From Crocosphaera chwakensis CCY0110 (GTDB lineage Bacteria; Cyanobacteriota; Cyanobacteriia; Cyanobacteriales; Microcystaceae), in NCBI RefSeq assembly GCF_000169335.1, contig NZ_AAXW01000020.1, forward strand, positions 17,956 through 81,955: a DNA stretch of 64,000 bases. Reading direction: 5' to 3'. Shown here piece by piece: positions 23,684 to 32,769 of this stretch. The notes beneath the pieces were generated by a model. The model ran no database searches. It saw only the letters and a list, made by a program, of their open reading frames with translations, and was not told the origin of the DNA. The position numbers were made by a program, and so were the translations under genes. How positions within the stretch are numbered: the first letter of the stretch is position 1; each line of letters starts with the position of its first letter.

Positions 23684-25924
23684 CTAAGAATGATTTCCTA
23701 AGTCTTGGGCATCTAATACAGCTATAGCAGACATATTAACAATGGTATTGATTTGACAGCCTCTCTGTAGGATATGAATTGGCTTTTTCATTCCCAATAA
23801 AATAGGACCAATGGCTTCTGCACCTCCTAATTCATGGAGTAATTTATAGGCAATATTTCCCGACTGTAAATCAGGAAATATTAAAATATTAGCGTTTCCT
23901 TTTATTTCGCTCAACGGATAATGTTCTTCAACTAAATTAGAATTAACTGCCGTATCTGCTTGCATTTCTCCATCAATGATTAAGTTTGGTTGTCTCATTT
24001 TGACTAATTGAACGGCATTTTTAACGCGATCGCAGAAGGGATGTTTTACACTGCCAAAGTTAGAAAAAGACAGCATGGCAATGCGAGGAACAATATCTAA
24101 TCTTTTGGCTAAGGTGGCACTCTCTAAGGCAATATCCGCTAAAATTTCGGCGCTGGGTTCAATATTAACGGTGGTATCTGCAAAGAAGTAAACCCTATGT
24201 TTAAATAACATTAAATACACGCCAGAAGCGCAGTTAACATCGGCTTTAGTTCCGATAATTTGTAAGGCTGATCTCAGAATACTAGGATACGCTTGACTGA
24301 CTCCTGCAACCATTGCATTAGCTTGCCCTAACTGTACCATTAACAAAGCGAAAATAGTGGGATCAAGAACACTTTGTTTAGCTTGAGTTAGGGTCATTCC
24401 TTTACGTTGACGTAGGGTAAATAATTTTTGAATATAGTGATCTTGTTCACTAAAATTCAAAGGATCGATAATAGGAATATTGTCTAACTCTAAACCCAAC
24501 TCTGTTATTTTTTGATTAATTTTTTCCACGGAACCAATAAGAATGGGTTTAGCGATTCCTTCTTCTATTAAAATTTGACAGGCTTTTAAGATTTTTGGGT
24601 TTTCTCCTTCAGAGAAAACGATAGATTTAGAATTAGTTTTTGCTTTTTGAATACTGTGACGAATAATCTCTTTTGAGATTCCCATCCGTTGTTCTAAGGA
24701 CTCTTTATAACTATCTAAATCAAGGGATTTTCGAGCTACTCCTGTGTGCATAGCTGCTTGAGCAACGGCAGGAGCTACCCAAAAAAGAACACGATGGTCA
24801 AATGGTTTAGGAATTAAATAATTTCGTCCAAAACTAAGCTCTTTTAATCCATAAGCTCGTAAAACAGTATAAGGAACTTCTTCATGAGTCAGTGTTGCTA
24901 ACGCTTTAACTGCAGCAATTTTCATTGTTTCATTAATATCTGTTGCTCGTACATCTAAAGCCCCCCGAAAGATAAATGGAAATCCTAAAACATTATTAAC
25001 TTGGTTGGGATAATCCGATCTTCCTGTTGCTATAATGACATCAGATCGAGCATTAATTGCTTCATCATATTCAATTTCTGGATCGGGATTAGCTAAGGCA
25101 AAAACAATCGGATTTTCAGCCATTGATTTCAACATAGAAACCGATAAAGCCCCCTTAACTGATAGTCCAATAAACACATCAGCATCTTTAATGGCTTCTT
25201 CTAATATTCTGGCTTTAGTGGTCGAAGCAAATAGGGTTTTATATGGATTCATATCTTCTTTTCTGCCCTGATAAATTACGCCTTTTCTATCACACATCAT
25301 TAAATTCTCAGGATGTACTCCTAATGTTAGATGGAGTTTTGCACAAGCAATGGCCGCAGCACCGGCACCACAATAAACTACTTTAACGGTTTCAATGGAT
25401 TTGTTGGCGATTTTTAAAGCATTTAATAAAGCAGCAGATGTAATAATAGCGGTTCCATGTTGATCGTCATGAAAAACAGGAATTCTCATCGCTTTTTTTA
25501 GGGTTTCTTCAATATAAAAGCTATCTGGTGCTTTAATATCTTCTAAATTAATTCCGCCAAAAGTCGGTTCTAAACTTTTAACAGTTGCAATAAATTGATC
25601 GGGGTCAAAAACATCGATATCTGCAAACCGTTTAAACAAAATTGCTTTTCCTTCCATTACCGGTTTCCCTGCTAATGGTCCAATATTTCCTAACCCTAAA
25701 ACTGCCGTGCCGTTAGTTGCTACTGCCACTAAGTTTCCTTTTGTTGTATAATCATAAACCTGTTCAGAATCTTGATGAATGTGACGACAGGGTTCTGCAA
25801 CACCAGGAGTATAAGCTAAAGAAAGATCCCTCTGGGTAATAAATGGTTTTGTCCCATTTACCTCTAATTTACCCGGACGACCCAAACGATGATACTCCAG
25901 CGCATCTTCACCTAAAGAACCCAT
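23684..25924 (-). CDS. maeB: NADP-type malic enzyme fused to a phosphotransacetylase domain
   Basis: The 746-residue protein has a malic enzyme part (about 1-420). It includes VVYCGAGAAAIACAKL for NAD(P) binding, the GRSDYPNQVNN signature and the FHDDQHGTAI motif. A phosphate acetyl/butyryl-transferase domain follows (about 430-746). Malic enzymes decarboxylate malate to pyruvate. The PTA domain in such MaeB proteins is thought to be regulatory (acetyl-CoA sensing), which is family knowledge. The start is ATG 25924. It is a single gene, separated by 306 bases from the DUF4327 gene transcribed divergently. Confidence 0.94.
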   Translation of the reverse strand: MGSLGEDALEYHRLGRPGKLEVNGTKPFITQRDLSLAYTPGVAEPCRHIHQDSEQVYDYTTKGNLVAVATNGTAVLGLGNIGPLAGKPVMEGKAILFKRFADIDVFDPDQFIATVKSLEPTFGGINLEDIKAPDSFYIEETLKKAMRIPVFHDDQHGTAIITSAALLNALKIANKSIETVKVVYCGAGAAAIACAKLHLTLGVHPENLMMCDRKGVIYQGRKEDMNPYKTLFASTTKARILEEAIKDADVFIGLSVKGALSVSMLKSMAENPIVFALANPDPEIEYDEAINARSDVIIATGRSDYPNQVNNVLGFPFIFRGALDVRATDINETMKIAAVKALATLTHEEVPYTVLRAYGLKELSFGRNYLIPKPFDHRVLFWVAPAVAQAAMHTGVARKSLDLDSYKESLEQRMGISKEIIRHSIQKAKTNSKSIVFSEGENPKILKACQILIEEGIAKPILIGSVEKINQKITELGLELDNIPIIDPLNFSEQDHYIQKLFTLRQRKGMTLTQAKQSVLDPTIFALLMVQLGQANAMVAGVSQAYPSILRSALQIIGTKADVNCASGVYLMLFKHRVYFFADTTVNIEPSAEILADIALESATLAKRLDIVPRIAMLSFSNFGSVKHPFCDRVKNAVQLVKMRQPNLIIDGEMQADTAVNSNLVEEHYPLSEIKGNANILIFPDLQSGNIAYKLLHELGGAEAIGPILLGMKKPIHILQRGCQINTIVNMSAIAVLDAQDLGNHS

Positions 25925-26084
25925 TTTAGTGACTCCAAAAAAATTATCGATAATGATAATGATTTTTAGCGATAATTATCAATAAAACTTATTTTACCCC
26001 TTAAGTTTTGTCAGGTTAATTTAACTTTAATTAACTCTTAATATTTTTACCCCTACTAGAATGTTACAATGGCTACAATATGAA

Positions 26085-26230
26085 TAGGGGCAAATGCTTG
26101 CCGCAGTCAGATGAAACCAGCAATCTGAACTGGTTGTCTTTGTATGCTGTCTATTTATTTTCTTTTTACAAGTCTATATTAACCAAAATTTAAACACGAT
26201 TAGAGTTAACGCGCAAGGAGAAACTGAATT
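26085..26230 (+). promoter_or_regulatory. Long structured leader of the DUF4327 gene
   Basis: The 306-base gap between maeB and the DUF4327 gene contains a -10-like TACAAT near 26074 and then a leader of about 145 bases. Two hairpins in it overlap and cannot form together: CAGAT (26108-26112) with ATCTG (26123-26127), and AACCAG (26115-26120) with CTGGTT (26130-26135). I do not recognise a known riboswitch. Promoter position is inferred from one box only. Confidence 0.4.
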
Positions 26231-26449
26231 ATGTTAATGACAAGATACACCATAGAAGACATCAAAGATGAGGCACGGCATCTAGTAGAACAAGGTAAGG
26301 TAGATAAACAACAAAGAATTTATACTTTGTGTCAATATCTTCCTTCAGGGGAATGGTGCTGCATCGAAACTGAATTAGAAAGAAATGATTTCTTACTCAG
26401 AGATTTTATTGCTGATTTGATTCCAATGCAAGACTGGACTAGCGATTAA
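26231..26449 (+). CDS. DUF4327 family small protein
   Basis: The 72-residue protein matches the cyanobacterium-specific DUF4327 pattern: YTIEDIKDEARHLVEQG near the N-terminus, IYTLCQYLPSGEWCCIE, LERNDFLLRDFIADLI, and a C-terminal acidic W-x-S-D. Function is unknown in the family. The start is ATG 26231 with an AAGGAG ribosome-binding site ahead of it. It is followed directly by a strong 15-bp hairpin and so forms its own transcript. Confidence 0.88.
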   Translation: MLMTRYTIEDIKDEARHLVEQGKVDKQQRIYTLCQYLPSGEWCCIETELERNDFLLRDFIADLIPMQDWTSD

Positions 26450-26451
26450 AC

Positions 26452-26494
26452 AATATTAGGGGTGTAAGGATGGAGCGACTACACCCCTAATATT
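26452..26494 (+). terminator. Strong hairpin after the DUF4327 gene
   Basis: A perfect 15-bp stem (AATATTAGGGGTGTA 26452-26466 with TACACCCCTAATATT 26480-26494), a 13-base loop and T-rich sequence after it. It separates the small gene from purH. Confidence 0.8.
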
Positions 26495-26574
26495 AATATT
26501 TGTTTTAGCTTAGGATAAGCTGACTCATAGGATAATGGGACTAATTGGATGTTTACTTGAGAGATAATTGCCCA

Positions 26575-28125
26575 ATGGCACCGTTAGCCCTACTGAGTGT
26601 ATCAGATAAAACAGGAATTGTTGAATTAGCCCGTCAATTAGTCAATGAATTTGGTTTTGAATTAATCAGTAGTGGAGGAACAGCAAAAACGCTACAAGAA
26701 GCTGGACTAAAAGTTACTAAAGTTAGTGATTATACCGGTTCTCCTGAAATTTTAGGAGGAAGAGTTAAAACCCTCCATCCTCGTATTCATGGCGGTATTT
26801 TATCCCGTCGAGATATCCCTCAAGATGTGGATGATATGAACAGTAATGATATTAGTCCCATTGATTTAGTAGTAGTTAATCTTTATCCCTTTGAAGAAAC
26901 CATCGCTAAACCCAATGTCACCGTAGCCGAAGCCATCGAAAAAATTGATATTGGAGGCCCCACTTTACTACGCGCCTCAGCTAAGAATTTTGCCCATGTG
27001 ACAGTTTTATCTAACCCCAAATATTACAATAGTTACTTACAAGAATTAAAAGATAATAACGGAGAAACCTCCTTAAGTTTTCGACAAAAAATGGCCGGTG
27101 AAACCTTCGCCTTAACTAATGCTTATGATGGGGCTATTACGGATTATTTTGTCAATCTTTCTACAGAAGACACCACCACCTTACCCAGTCGTTACACCGT
27201 TGCAGGAACCGCCTTCCAAACTCTCCGATATGGAGAAAATCCCCATCAAAATGCCACTTGGTATCAACGGGGAACCAAAGTCACAGGATGGACAGCAGCC
27301 ACGCAACTGCAAGGAAAAGAACTCAGTTACAATAATTTGGTAGATTTAGAAGCAGCTAGACGCATTATTGCTGAATTTGACCCCAAAGAACCAGCAGCAG
27401 TCGTTCTCAAACATACGAACCCCTGTGGGGTTGCCGTAGCTAATCGTTTAGCGGATGCCTACGAACAAGCCTTTAATGCTGACTCTATTTCGGCCTTTGG
27501 AGGCATTGTGGCCTTAAATCAGCCTTTAGACGGAGAAACCGCCGACAAATTAACCAAAACCTTCTTAGAATGTGTCGTAACTCCCGATTGTACCGAAGAA
27601 GCTAAGAAGATTATTGCTAAAAAAGGGAAGGTGAGAGTCTTATTATTACCTGATTTAACCCAAGGACCCAAACAAACCGTCAAAGCAATCGCAGGAGGAT
27701 TGTTGGTACAAGATTCCGATGACGCAGTAGATGTGTCGAATGACTGGGAAATCGTCACAGAAAAGCAACCCACCCCCGAACAACTAGCTGAATTATTGTT
27801 TGCGTGGAAAGTAGCCAAGCACGTTAAATCTAATGCGATCGTGGTAACAAAAAATCGTACCACCTTGGGTATAGGTGCTGGTCAAATGAATCGAGTAGGA
27901 GCGGTGAAAATTGCCCTAGAAGAAGCGGGAGAAACCGCTAAGGGAGGATACCTCGCCAGTGATGGTTTCTTCCCTTTCGACGACTCTGTACGCACTGCTG
28001 CTGCAGCAGGAATAAGGGCGATCGTGCAACCTGGAGGTTCATTACGGGATAAAGACTCTATTGCTGCAGCCAATGAGTTGGGGTTAGTGATGGTGTTAAC
28101 TAAAATGCGCCATTTTCTTCATTAA
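26575..28125 (+). CDS. purH: Bifunctional purine biosynthesis protein PurH
   Basis: PurH catalyses the last two steps of IMP synthesis: AICAR formylation and IMP cyclohydrolase. The frame opens at TTG 26545, but the product normally starts MAPLALLSVSDKTG, so I use ATG 26575, giving 516 residues (usual length). The N-terminal MGS-fold cyclohydrolase domain (about 1-190) has SSGGTAKTL and GGRVKTLHP. The formyltransferase domain follows, with the KHTNPCGVA and SAFGG motifs and the DGFFPFDD and VQPGGS segments near the C-terminus. It is convergent with the esterase gene, overlapping it by four bases. Confidence 0.95.
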   Translation: MAPLALLSVSDKTGIVELARQLVNEFGFELISSGGTAKTLQEAGLKVTKVSDYTGSPEILGGRVKTLHPRIHGGILSRRDIPQDVDDMNSNDISPIDLVVVNLYPFEETIAKPNVTVAEAIEKIDIGGPTLLRASAKNFAHVTVLSNPKYYNSYLQELKDNNGETSLSFRQKMAGETFALTNAYDGAITDYFVNLSTEDTTTLPSRYTVAGTAFQTLRYGENPHQNATWYQRGTKVTGWTAATQLQGKELSYNNLVDLEAARRIIAEFDPKEPAAVVLKHTNPCGVAVANRLADAYEQAFNADSISAFGGIVALNQPLDGETADKLTKTFLECVVTPDCTEEAKKIIAKKGKVRVLLLPDLTQGPKQTVKAIAGGLLVQDSDDAVDVSNDWEIVTEKQPTPEQLAELLFAWKVAKHVKSNAIVVTKNRTTLGIGAGQMNRVGAVKIALEEAGETAKGGYLASDGFFPFDDSVRTAAAAGIRAIVQPGGSLRDKDSIAAANELGLVMVLTKMRHFLH

Positions 28126-28826
28126 TAATTGTATCTAATATTGTTTTTAATGCGTTTCCAAATTTCAGGAATCATATCAGTTAATCCATGATTACTATCC
28201 AGTTCTATTAATTTAACCCATTCTCTATTTTTAGCATAACTATGACTCGATTCAATGGGCATAACTTCATCGTTTTTACCGTGAAATATTAATGTAGGAA
28301 TGGAACGCTTTAAAGTAGTTTCGTCATAGGTTTGACCATCAGTGATAAATTGATAACTTAAGGGTAATTCTTGATCATATCCATAATGATAAATAGATAA
28401 TTCTCTTTGTTTTTTCCAATTATTTAGCGTATTTTGATCAATACTTTGTAACCAATCAGTAAAGAAATTAAAAGCAGGTGCTAACAAAATTAGTTGTTTT
28501 ACATTTAGGTATTTTTCTGCTGTCCAAGCTGCAGTTAATCCTCCTAAACTTGAGCCGATTAAAATAACAGAATTTTGTTCATTTTTAAGATAAGTTGATA
28601 TTTGTTGAATTTGTCGAGTTAAGGTTAAATGATAAAAATCGTTTTGATTCAAATCAGGAATGATTAAAGGAATATTTTTAGTAGCAAAAAGAGCTTTGAA
28701 TTTTTGAGCTTTGATAGAATGAGGACTAGAAGCAAATCCATGTAAGTAAATATATTTTGATTGATGATTTAACATATAGTGATATAAAAATTGGTTAGAA
28801 TATTTTTTGTCTGTTTCAACTGTCAT
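28122..28826 (-). CDS. YqiA/YcfP-like alpha/beta-hydrolase
   Basis: A 234-residue alpha/beta-hydrolase with the nucleophile elbow GSSLGG (in LIGSSLGGLTAAW), the YLHGFASSPHS oxyanion region, an acid in FHGKNDEVMP and a C-terminal His in SNHGLTD. It resembles YqiA/YcfP-type (UPF0227) esterases; the substrate is unknown. A start at ATG 28775 (MLNHQSKYIYLHGF) is equally likely, since the codons before it overlap a simple repeated sequence (ATTCCGAGGAACGAG). Confidence 0.82.
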   Translation of the reverse strand: MTVETDKKYSNQFLYHYMLNHQSKYIYLHGFASSPHSIKAQKFKALFATKNIPLIIPDLNQNDFYHLTLTRQIQQISTYLKNEQNSVILIGSSLGGLTAAWTAEKYLNVKQLILLAPAFNFFTDWLQSIDQNTLNNWKKQRELSIYHYGYDQELPLSYQFITDGQTYDETTLKRSIPTLIFHGKNDEVMPIESSHSYAKNREWVKLIELDSNHGLTDMIPEIWKRIKNNIRYNY

Positions 28827-28873
28827 TCCGAGGAACGAGAAATCTCCACATCCTCGTAATAATAATGGGTAAT

Positions 28874-30412
28874 TTATCTATTAATTATTGATTTAATTAA
28901 TTTGTTACTCATTAAAATGGCCTCTTTTTCATCTATTTTAGCAAGTTCAATGATTTCATTGACTTTTTGTTTATCCATAGCATCAAATTGCTCAATATTA
29001 GGACAATAACTATTATTTAAGTCTCCTGGTTCAAATTTATCTAAGTTATTACCATAGCTTCGTTTATTCATTTTAATAATATCTTGTCCAATATCACTAA
29101 TGAAATAGATAAATAGTTGATCAATAATATTGGTTCCGAAAATATTGGGATAAAAACCATGATAACAAGTTAAATTAATAACTTGGGTAAAATTCCGAAT
29201 TACTTTTAATTTTCCTCGATTAAAAACGCCGAATAAAATAGGCGAAGGTTCTCGTTTTTCTAGTTTATACCAAGGTTGTCTATTTTGGGTTAAATATCTT
29301 TCATGATAATCTTTTTCTTCTCCCAGTTTAATATAATTGATTACTGATTGAGTATTTGCTTCTTGCACATCTAAACAGTATATTGGTTTATCTTGTTTAA
29401 TCAATAATTCTAATTCATCATCAGTAAAAATAGCTTTCTTAATTAAATTACTTTTAGTGATACATAAACACAGATTATTATCATTAAGTTGTAATTGTTC
29501 AATTTTACTTTTATTTAAGGCAAAAAAATCATTTGCACCGGTGGCAATACCTCGCTTAAAATTACCATATTCTGAAATTTTACAGAAACCTTCAGGAATT
29601 TTTTGATCTGAAACTAAAGATAAAATAATCGATGTCCATTTTTTCTGGGGAGGTAATTGACTATTATTTAATTGATGATGATAATAGTTACTAATATTGG
29701 CTATTTCTTTAATTTCTTGAGTGTTATGAATGTTCGTTATTTTAATCTCTTGTTTAAGTTGATCATTTTGACACAATAAAATACAAATAGTGGTCGTTGC
29801 ATCGGGAAAAATGTCTTTTTCGTTAGCAAAAATAATAATCTGTTTTAATAAATAATTTTCTATGAGTGTTTTTTTTATTTCTTTTCCATATCCTGTATTA
29901 AAAAATTCAAACGGAAGAATAAAAGCAAGTCTTCCATTAAGATTAAGTTGTTGTAATGCTTTAATGAGAAAAATAGAAGCAATATTAGAATATCCCCCTA
30001 ATTTTTTACCGATTTGTTGTTCTATTTTTGGAAGTATATCATGTCTATTCTTAAATTTCTGAAACCGTAGATAAGGAGGATTACAAATAATTGCATCATA
30101 GTAGTCCATATCTGATTCTAAATAGTCTTGGTTAAAAATAGTAAGATTATTATTGTTTTGGATATTATGTAGGTAGTTAAGAATATTATTATCAATTTCA
30201 TAAGCGGTAAAATGCCATTGATATTGTAATTTTAGTTTGCTAATTTCTTCATAAAAAATACCTAAACCAAAAGCAGGGTCGAGTATTTTTTCAGGATGAT
30301 TTTCTGTGACCCATTTAGCCATCATTTGAGCAACTAGAGAAGGAGTAAAAAATTGTCCATACTCTTTTCTATAATTAATAGGAATGTTACTAATATAATC
30401 AGATTGACGCAT
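28874..30412 (-). CDS. N6-adenine DNA methyltransferase (class gamma-like)
   Basis: The 512-residue protein has a GQFFTP N-terminal signature (YGQFFTPSLVAQMMAKW), SAM-binding LDPAFGLGIFYEE, and the catalytic CNPPYLRF (NPPY) motif. These are marks of amino-methyltransferases that methylate adenine N6. The C-terminal 250 residues would be the target recognition domain. No restriction endonuclease lies beside it; the next gene is an AraC regulator 12 bases upstream. It may be an orphan methylase for regulation or part of a split system; the site recognised cannot be read from sequence. Confidence 0.86.
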   Translation of the reverse strand: MRQSDYISNIPINYRKEYGQFFTPSLVAQMMAKWVTENHPEKILDPAFGLGIFYEEISKLKLQYQWHFTAYEIDNNILNYLHNIQNNNNLTIFNQDYLESDMDYYDAIICNPPYLRFQKFKNRHDILPKIEQQIGKKLGGYSNIASIFLIKALQQLNLNGRLAFILPFEFFNTGYGKEIKKTLIENYLLKQIIIFANEKDIFPDATTTICILLCQNDQLKQEIKITNIHNTQEIKEIANISNYYHHQLNNSQLPPQKKWTSIILSLVSDQKIPEGFCKISEYGNFKRGIATGANDFFALNKSKIEQLQLNDNNLCLCITKSNLIKKAIFTDDELELLIKQDKPIYCLDVQEANTQSVINYIKLGEEKDYHERYLTQNRQPWYKLEKREPSPILFGVFNRGKLKVIRNFTQVINLTCYHGFYPNIFGTNIIDQLFIYFISDIGQDIIKMNKRSYGNNLDKFEPGDLNNSYCPNIEQFDAMDKQKVNEIIELAKIDEKEAILMSNKLIKSIINR

Positions 30413-30423
30413 TACATTTTCAC

Positions 30424-31263
30424 CTAACTTATACGATAAGCTTTTGGAGTCATACCAGTTAATTGTCGAAACTGTTTACTTAAATGACTATGACTACTAA
30501 ATCCACAATTTAAAGCAATATCAAGAATAGATTGATTAGTTTGTTTTAATAATTGTTTAGCTCGTTCTATTCGTTGCTCAATTAAGTATTGATGAGGAGA
30601 TAAACCAACAGATTGCTTGAATAAACGACTAAAATGAAATTGACTAATATCAAGTAATTGAGCTAAATTTTCTAGTTTCAGATTTTGGTCAAGATGAGCT
30701 TCAATATAGTCAAAAACTTGGCTGAGTTGATAAGGAGATAATCCTCCTTGATAAGTTGATAATATAGGTTTAGTTATGCCATGATTTCGGATAAGATTAA
30801 CCGCTAAAACATTAGCTAAAGAGTCAAAATAAAGTTGATTGTTAGACACTTCTTTTTGACATTCTTCAAGCAGCATCATTGTAATTCCTTGAATATGGGA
30901 ATCATGCACCTGAAATTGAGGCATGAGTTCAAAAAAATTACTATCAGAATCAAGGGTTTCTTGAGCAATATTCTGCAAAAACTCGGTTTTAATTTGAATC
31001 TGTAAACAATTTTCTTGACCCTTCCAGCGAACAAATAAAGGGACATTAGCCGGGGTAATCAATATTTCCCCAGGACGATATAACCCGTTATAAGTCACAC
31101 CATCCTGAATCTGCAAATATTCAAGGGGACGGGATGCGAGGGAGATAAATATAGTATGTTTATCCTCACAAAGATAGTTACCTTCTCCAGGGGGGTTTTG
31201 GAGGTGTTCAACTCGGATATTTTCAGGCCGTTGCGTCTGTTTCGGTAAAGAAAGGGAATTCAT
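30424..31263 (-). CDS. AraC-family transcriptional regulator
   Basis: The C-terminal part (about 175-279) is an AraC/XylS double helix-turn-helix: LAQLLDISQFHFSRLFKQSVGLSPHQYLIEQRI, then the second HTH and the LTGMTPKAYR signature. The N-terminal part is a cupin-like sensor domain of the type LYRPGEILITPANVPLFVRW. The frame is open from 31335, but ATG 31263 (MNSLSLPKQTQ) gives a better N-terminus; this start is uncertain. It is divergent from the SDR gene at 31403 and likely regulates it together with the DUF1772 gene. Confidence 0.85.
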   Translation of the reverse strand: MNSLSLPKQTQRPENIRVEHLQNPPGEGNYLCEDKHTIFISLASRPLEYLQIQDGVTYNGLYRPGEILITPANVPLFVRWKGQENCLQIQIKTEFLQNIAQETLDSDSNFFELMPQFQVHDSHIQGITMMLLEECQKEVSNNQLYFDSLANVLAVNLIRNHGITKPILSTYQGGLSPYQLSQVFDYIEAHLDQNLKLENLAQLLDISQFHFSRLFKQSVGLSPHQYLIEQRIERAKQLLKQTNQSILDIALNCGFSSHSHLSKQFRQLTGMTPKAYRIS

Positions 31264-31402
31264 ACTATTTAACGTTTTGGCTAAATTATAGGCAAGAAAA
31301 TGAAAATTGACCGCAAGATTGTTTAAGTAAAGCAAGAATAGGATAGTTTCTCAACAGAAAAATCTCTAAGCTGACAGTGTTGTTACGATTTAGGAGATAT
31401 TA

Positions 31403-32035
31403 ATGATGAAACTCGTAGTATTTGGTGCAACTGGAAATGTTGGTCAGCAAGTGGTAAAACAAGCACTTGAACAAGGCCATGAGGTGACAGCTTTTGCACG
31501 AAACCCCCTCAAACTCAATATTAAGCACCCCAAACTGACGCTATTTCAGGGAGATGTCATGGAGAGCGCAAGGGTCCAACAAGCACTACAAGGTCAAGAT
31601 ATCGTGGTGTGTACCTTGGGTTCTGGAAAAAAATTAACGGGGACTGTTCGCTCACAAGGCACTCAAAACATTATCTTAGCTATGAAAAAATGTGGGATGA
31701 AACGGTTAATTTGTCAAACTACGTTAGGACTGGGTGAGAGTTGGGGAAGTCTCAATTTTTACTGGAAATATATTATGTTTGGCTTCATTTTGCGGAATGT
31801 GTTTGCAGACCATCAACAACAAGAAGAGACGGTAAAAAACAGTGATTTAGAGTGGACAATTATTCGACCAGCAGCGTTTATAGAGGGTGAATGTACCGGT
31901 GAGTATCGCCACGGTTTTCCAGGAACGGATAAGACTTCAAAACTAAAAATTACCCATGCTGATGTGGCTGATTTTATCTTGAAGCAATTGGTTGATGATT
32001 TCTATCTCTATCAAGCACCAAGTTTATCTTATTAA
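31403..32035 (+). CDS. NAD(P)-binding (NmrA/SDR-like) oxidoreductase
   Basis: The 210-residue protein has the Rossmann motif VFGATGNVGQQVV at the N-terminus and NmrA/SDR-like spacing: FQGDVM, VVCTLGSG, and a C-terminal ITHADVADFILKQL. It is of the NAD(P)H-binding type that acts on quinones, aldehydes or flavins; the substrate is unknown. It is the first gene of a two-gene unit with the DUF1772 membrane protein, 20 bases apart, and divergent from the AraC regulator. Two ATG codons (31403, 31406) are possible. Confidence 0.85.
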   Translation: MMKLVVFGATGNVGQQVVKQALEQGHEVTAFARNPLKLNIKHPKLTLFQGDVMESARVQQALQGQDIVVCTLGSGKKLTGTVRSQGTQNIILAMKKCGMKRLICQTTLGLGESWGSLNFYWKYIMFGFILRNVFADHQQQEETVKNSDLEWTIIRPAAFIEGECTGEYRHGFPGTDKTSKLKITHADVADFILKQLVDDFYLYQAPSLSY

Positions 32036-32055
32036 ATTAATAAAAGGAGTTTTTC

Positions 32056-32556
32056 ATGTTAACAGAAGTAATATTACCAATTTTTTTGAGTATAGCCACA
32101 CTTTTATGTTCTTTAGTCGCTGGATTTTTGTTTGCTTTTGGTTTAGTCGTCATGCCAGGAATACAACGTTTAAATGATAAAGAGTTTATTCGCAGTTTTC
32201 AGGTTATCGATGGCATTATTCAGAACAATCAGCCGATTTTTGTCCTAGTTTGGATTGGTTCAGTGGTATTTTTAATCACTTCTGCTATGCTTGGTATTGG
32301 GCAATTAAACGAATTTGTGCCTCTGCTGATTATCTGTGCATTGGTTTACATTTTTGGGGTTCAATTACCGACTTTCATGATCAATGTTCCCTTGAATAAC
32401 AAACTACAAACTTGGGATGTTATCAATATGAATGAAACCACATTAAAAGTAGTCCGTTTTGATTTTGAATCCCGTTGGAATCGATGGAATATCATTAGAA
32501 CAATTTTTGCGTGTTTTACATCGACTCTGTTAATCATTCTACTGTTAAAAATTTAG
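32056..32556 (+). CDS. DUF1772-like four-helix membrane protein
   Basis: The 166-residue protein has four hydrophobic segments (about 7-35, 58-80, 84-105, 142-165) and the LFAFGLVVMPGIQRL N-terminal pattern typical of DUF1772. It is expected in the plasma membrane; its role is unknown. It follows the SDR gene and ends before a strong terminator hairpin, so the two form an operon likely controlled by the divergent AraC protein. Confidence 0.8.
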   Translation: MLTEVILPIFLSIATLLCSLVAGFLFAFGLVVMPGIQRLNDKEFIRSFQVIDGIIQNNQPIFVLVWIGSVVFLITSAMLGIGQLNEFVPLLIICALVYIFGVQLPTFMINVPLNNKLQTWDVINMNETTLKVVRFDFESRWNRWNIIRTIFACFTSTLLIILLLKI

Positions 32557-32584
32557 CCGAAACAGAAGGATTTTTTATTCAGGG

Positions 32585-32620
32585 GAGTTAGTGTTTTACA
32601 CTAACTCTTCTTATTATTAT
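32585..32620 (+). terminator. Rho-independent terminator after DUF1772 gene
   Basis: A perfect 9-bp stem (GAGTTAGTG 32585-32593, CACTAACTC 32599-32607) with a 5-base loop is followed by a T-rich tail (TTCTTATTATTATTG). Confidence 0.82.
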
Positions 32621-32715
32621 TGAATTGAATTAAATGTTACAGTAATTTCTTGTTTTCTAGTTAAACACATAGCAATACCTTTTTCATAATAAGCGGATTC
32701 ATTAGTGATAAATAA
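32617..32715 (-). pseudogene. Remnant of the 3' end of an aspartoacylase-like gene
   Basis: Minus-strand translation gives TNESAYYEKGIAMCLTRK, then QEITV. The intact protein at 42347-43225 ends with INESAYYEKAIAMCLTKK, then REITL. About 75 bases (32641-32715) are highly similar at DNA level to 42361-42435. There is no start codon and no upstream coding sequence. It is a decayed partial copy, and the strand is the same as in the intact gene. Confidence 0.85.
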
Positions 32716-32769
32716 AGGTAGGGTAGGCATTGCCCACCTTACAGATATTGTGTGTTTAAATATGCTGAC

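Noticed and set aside
26085..26230. Known riboswitch (glutamine or cobalamin type) in the DUF4327 leader
   Set aside because: The conserved cores I know are absent; listed only as a structured leader.
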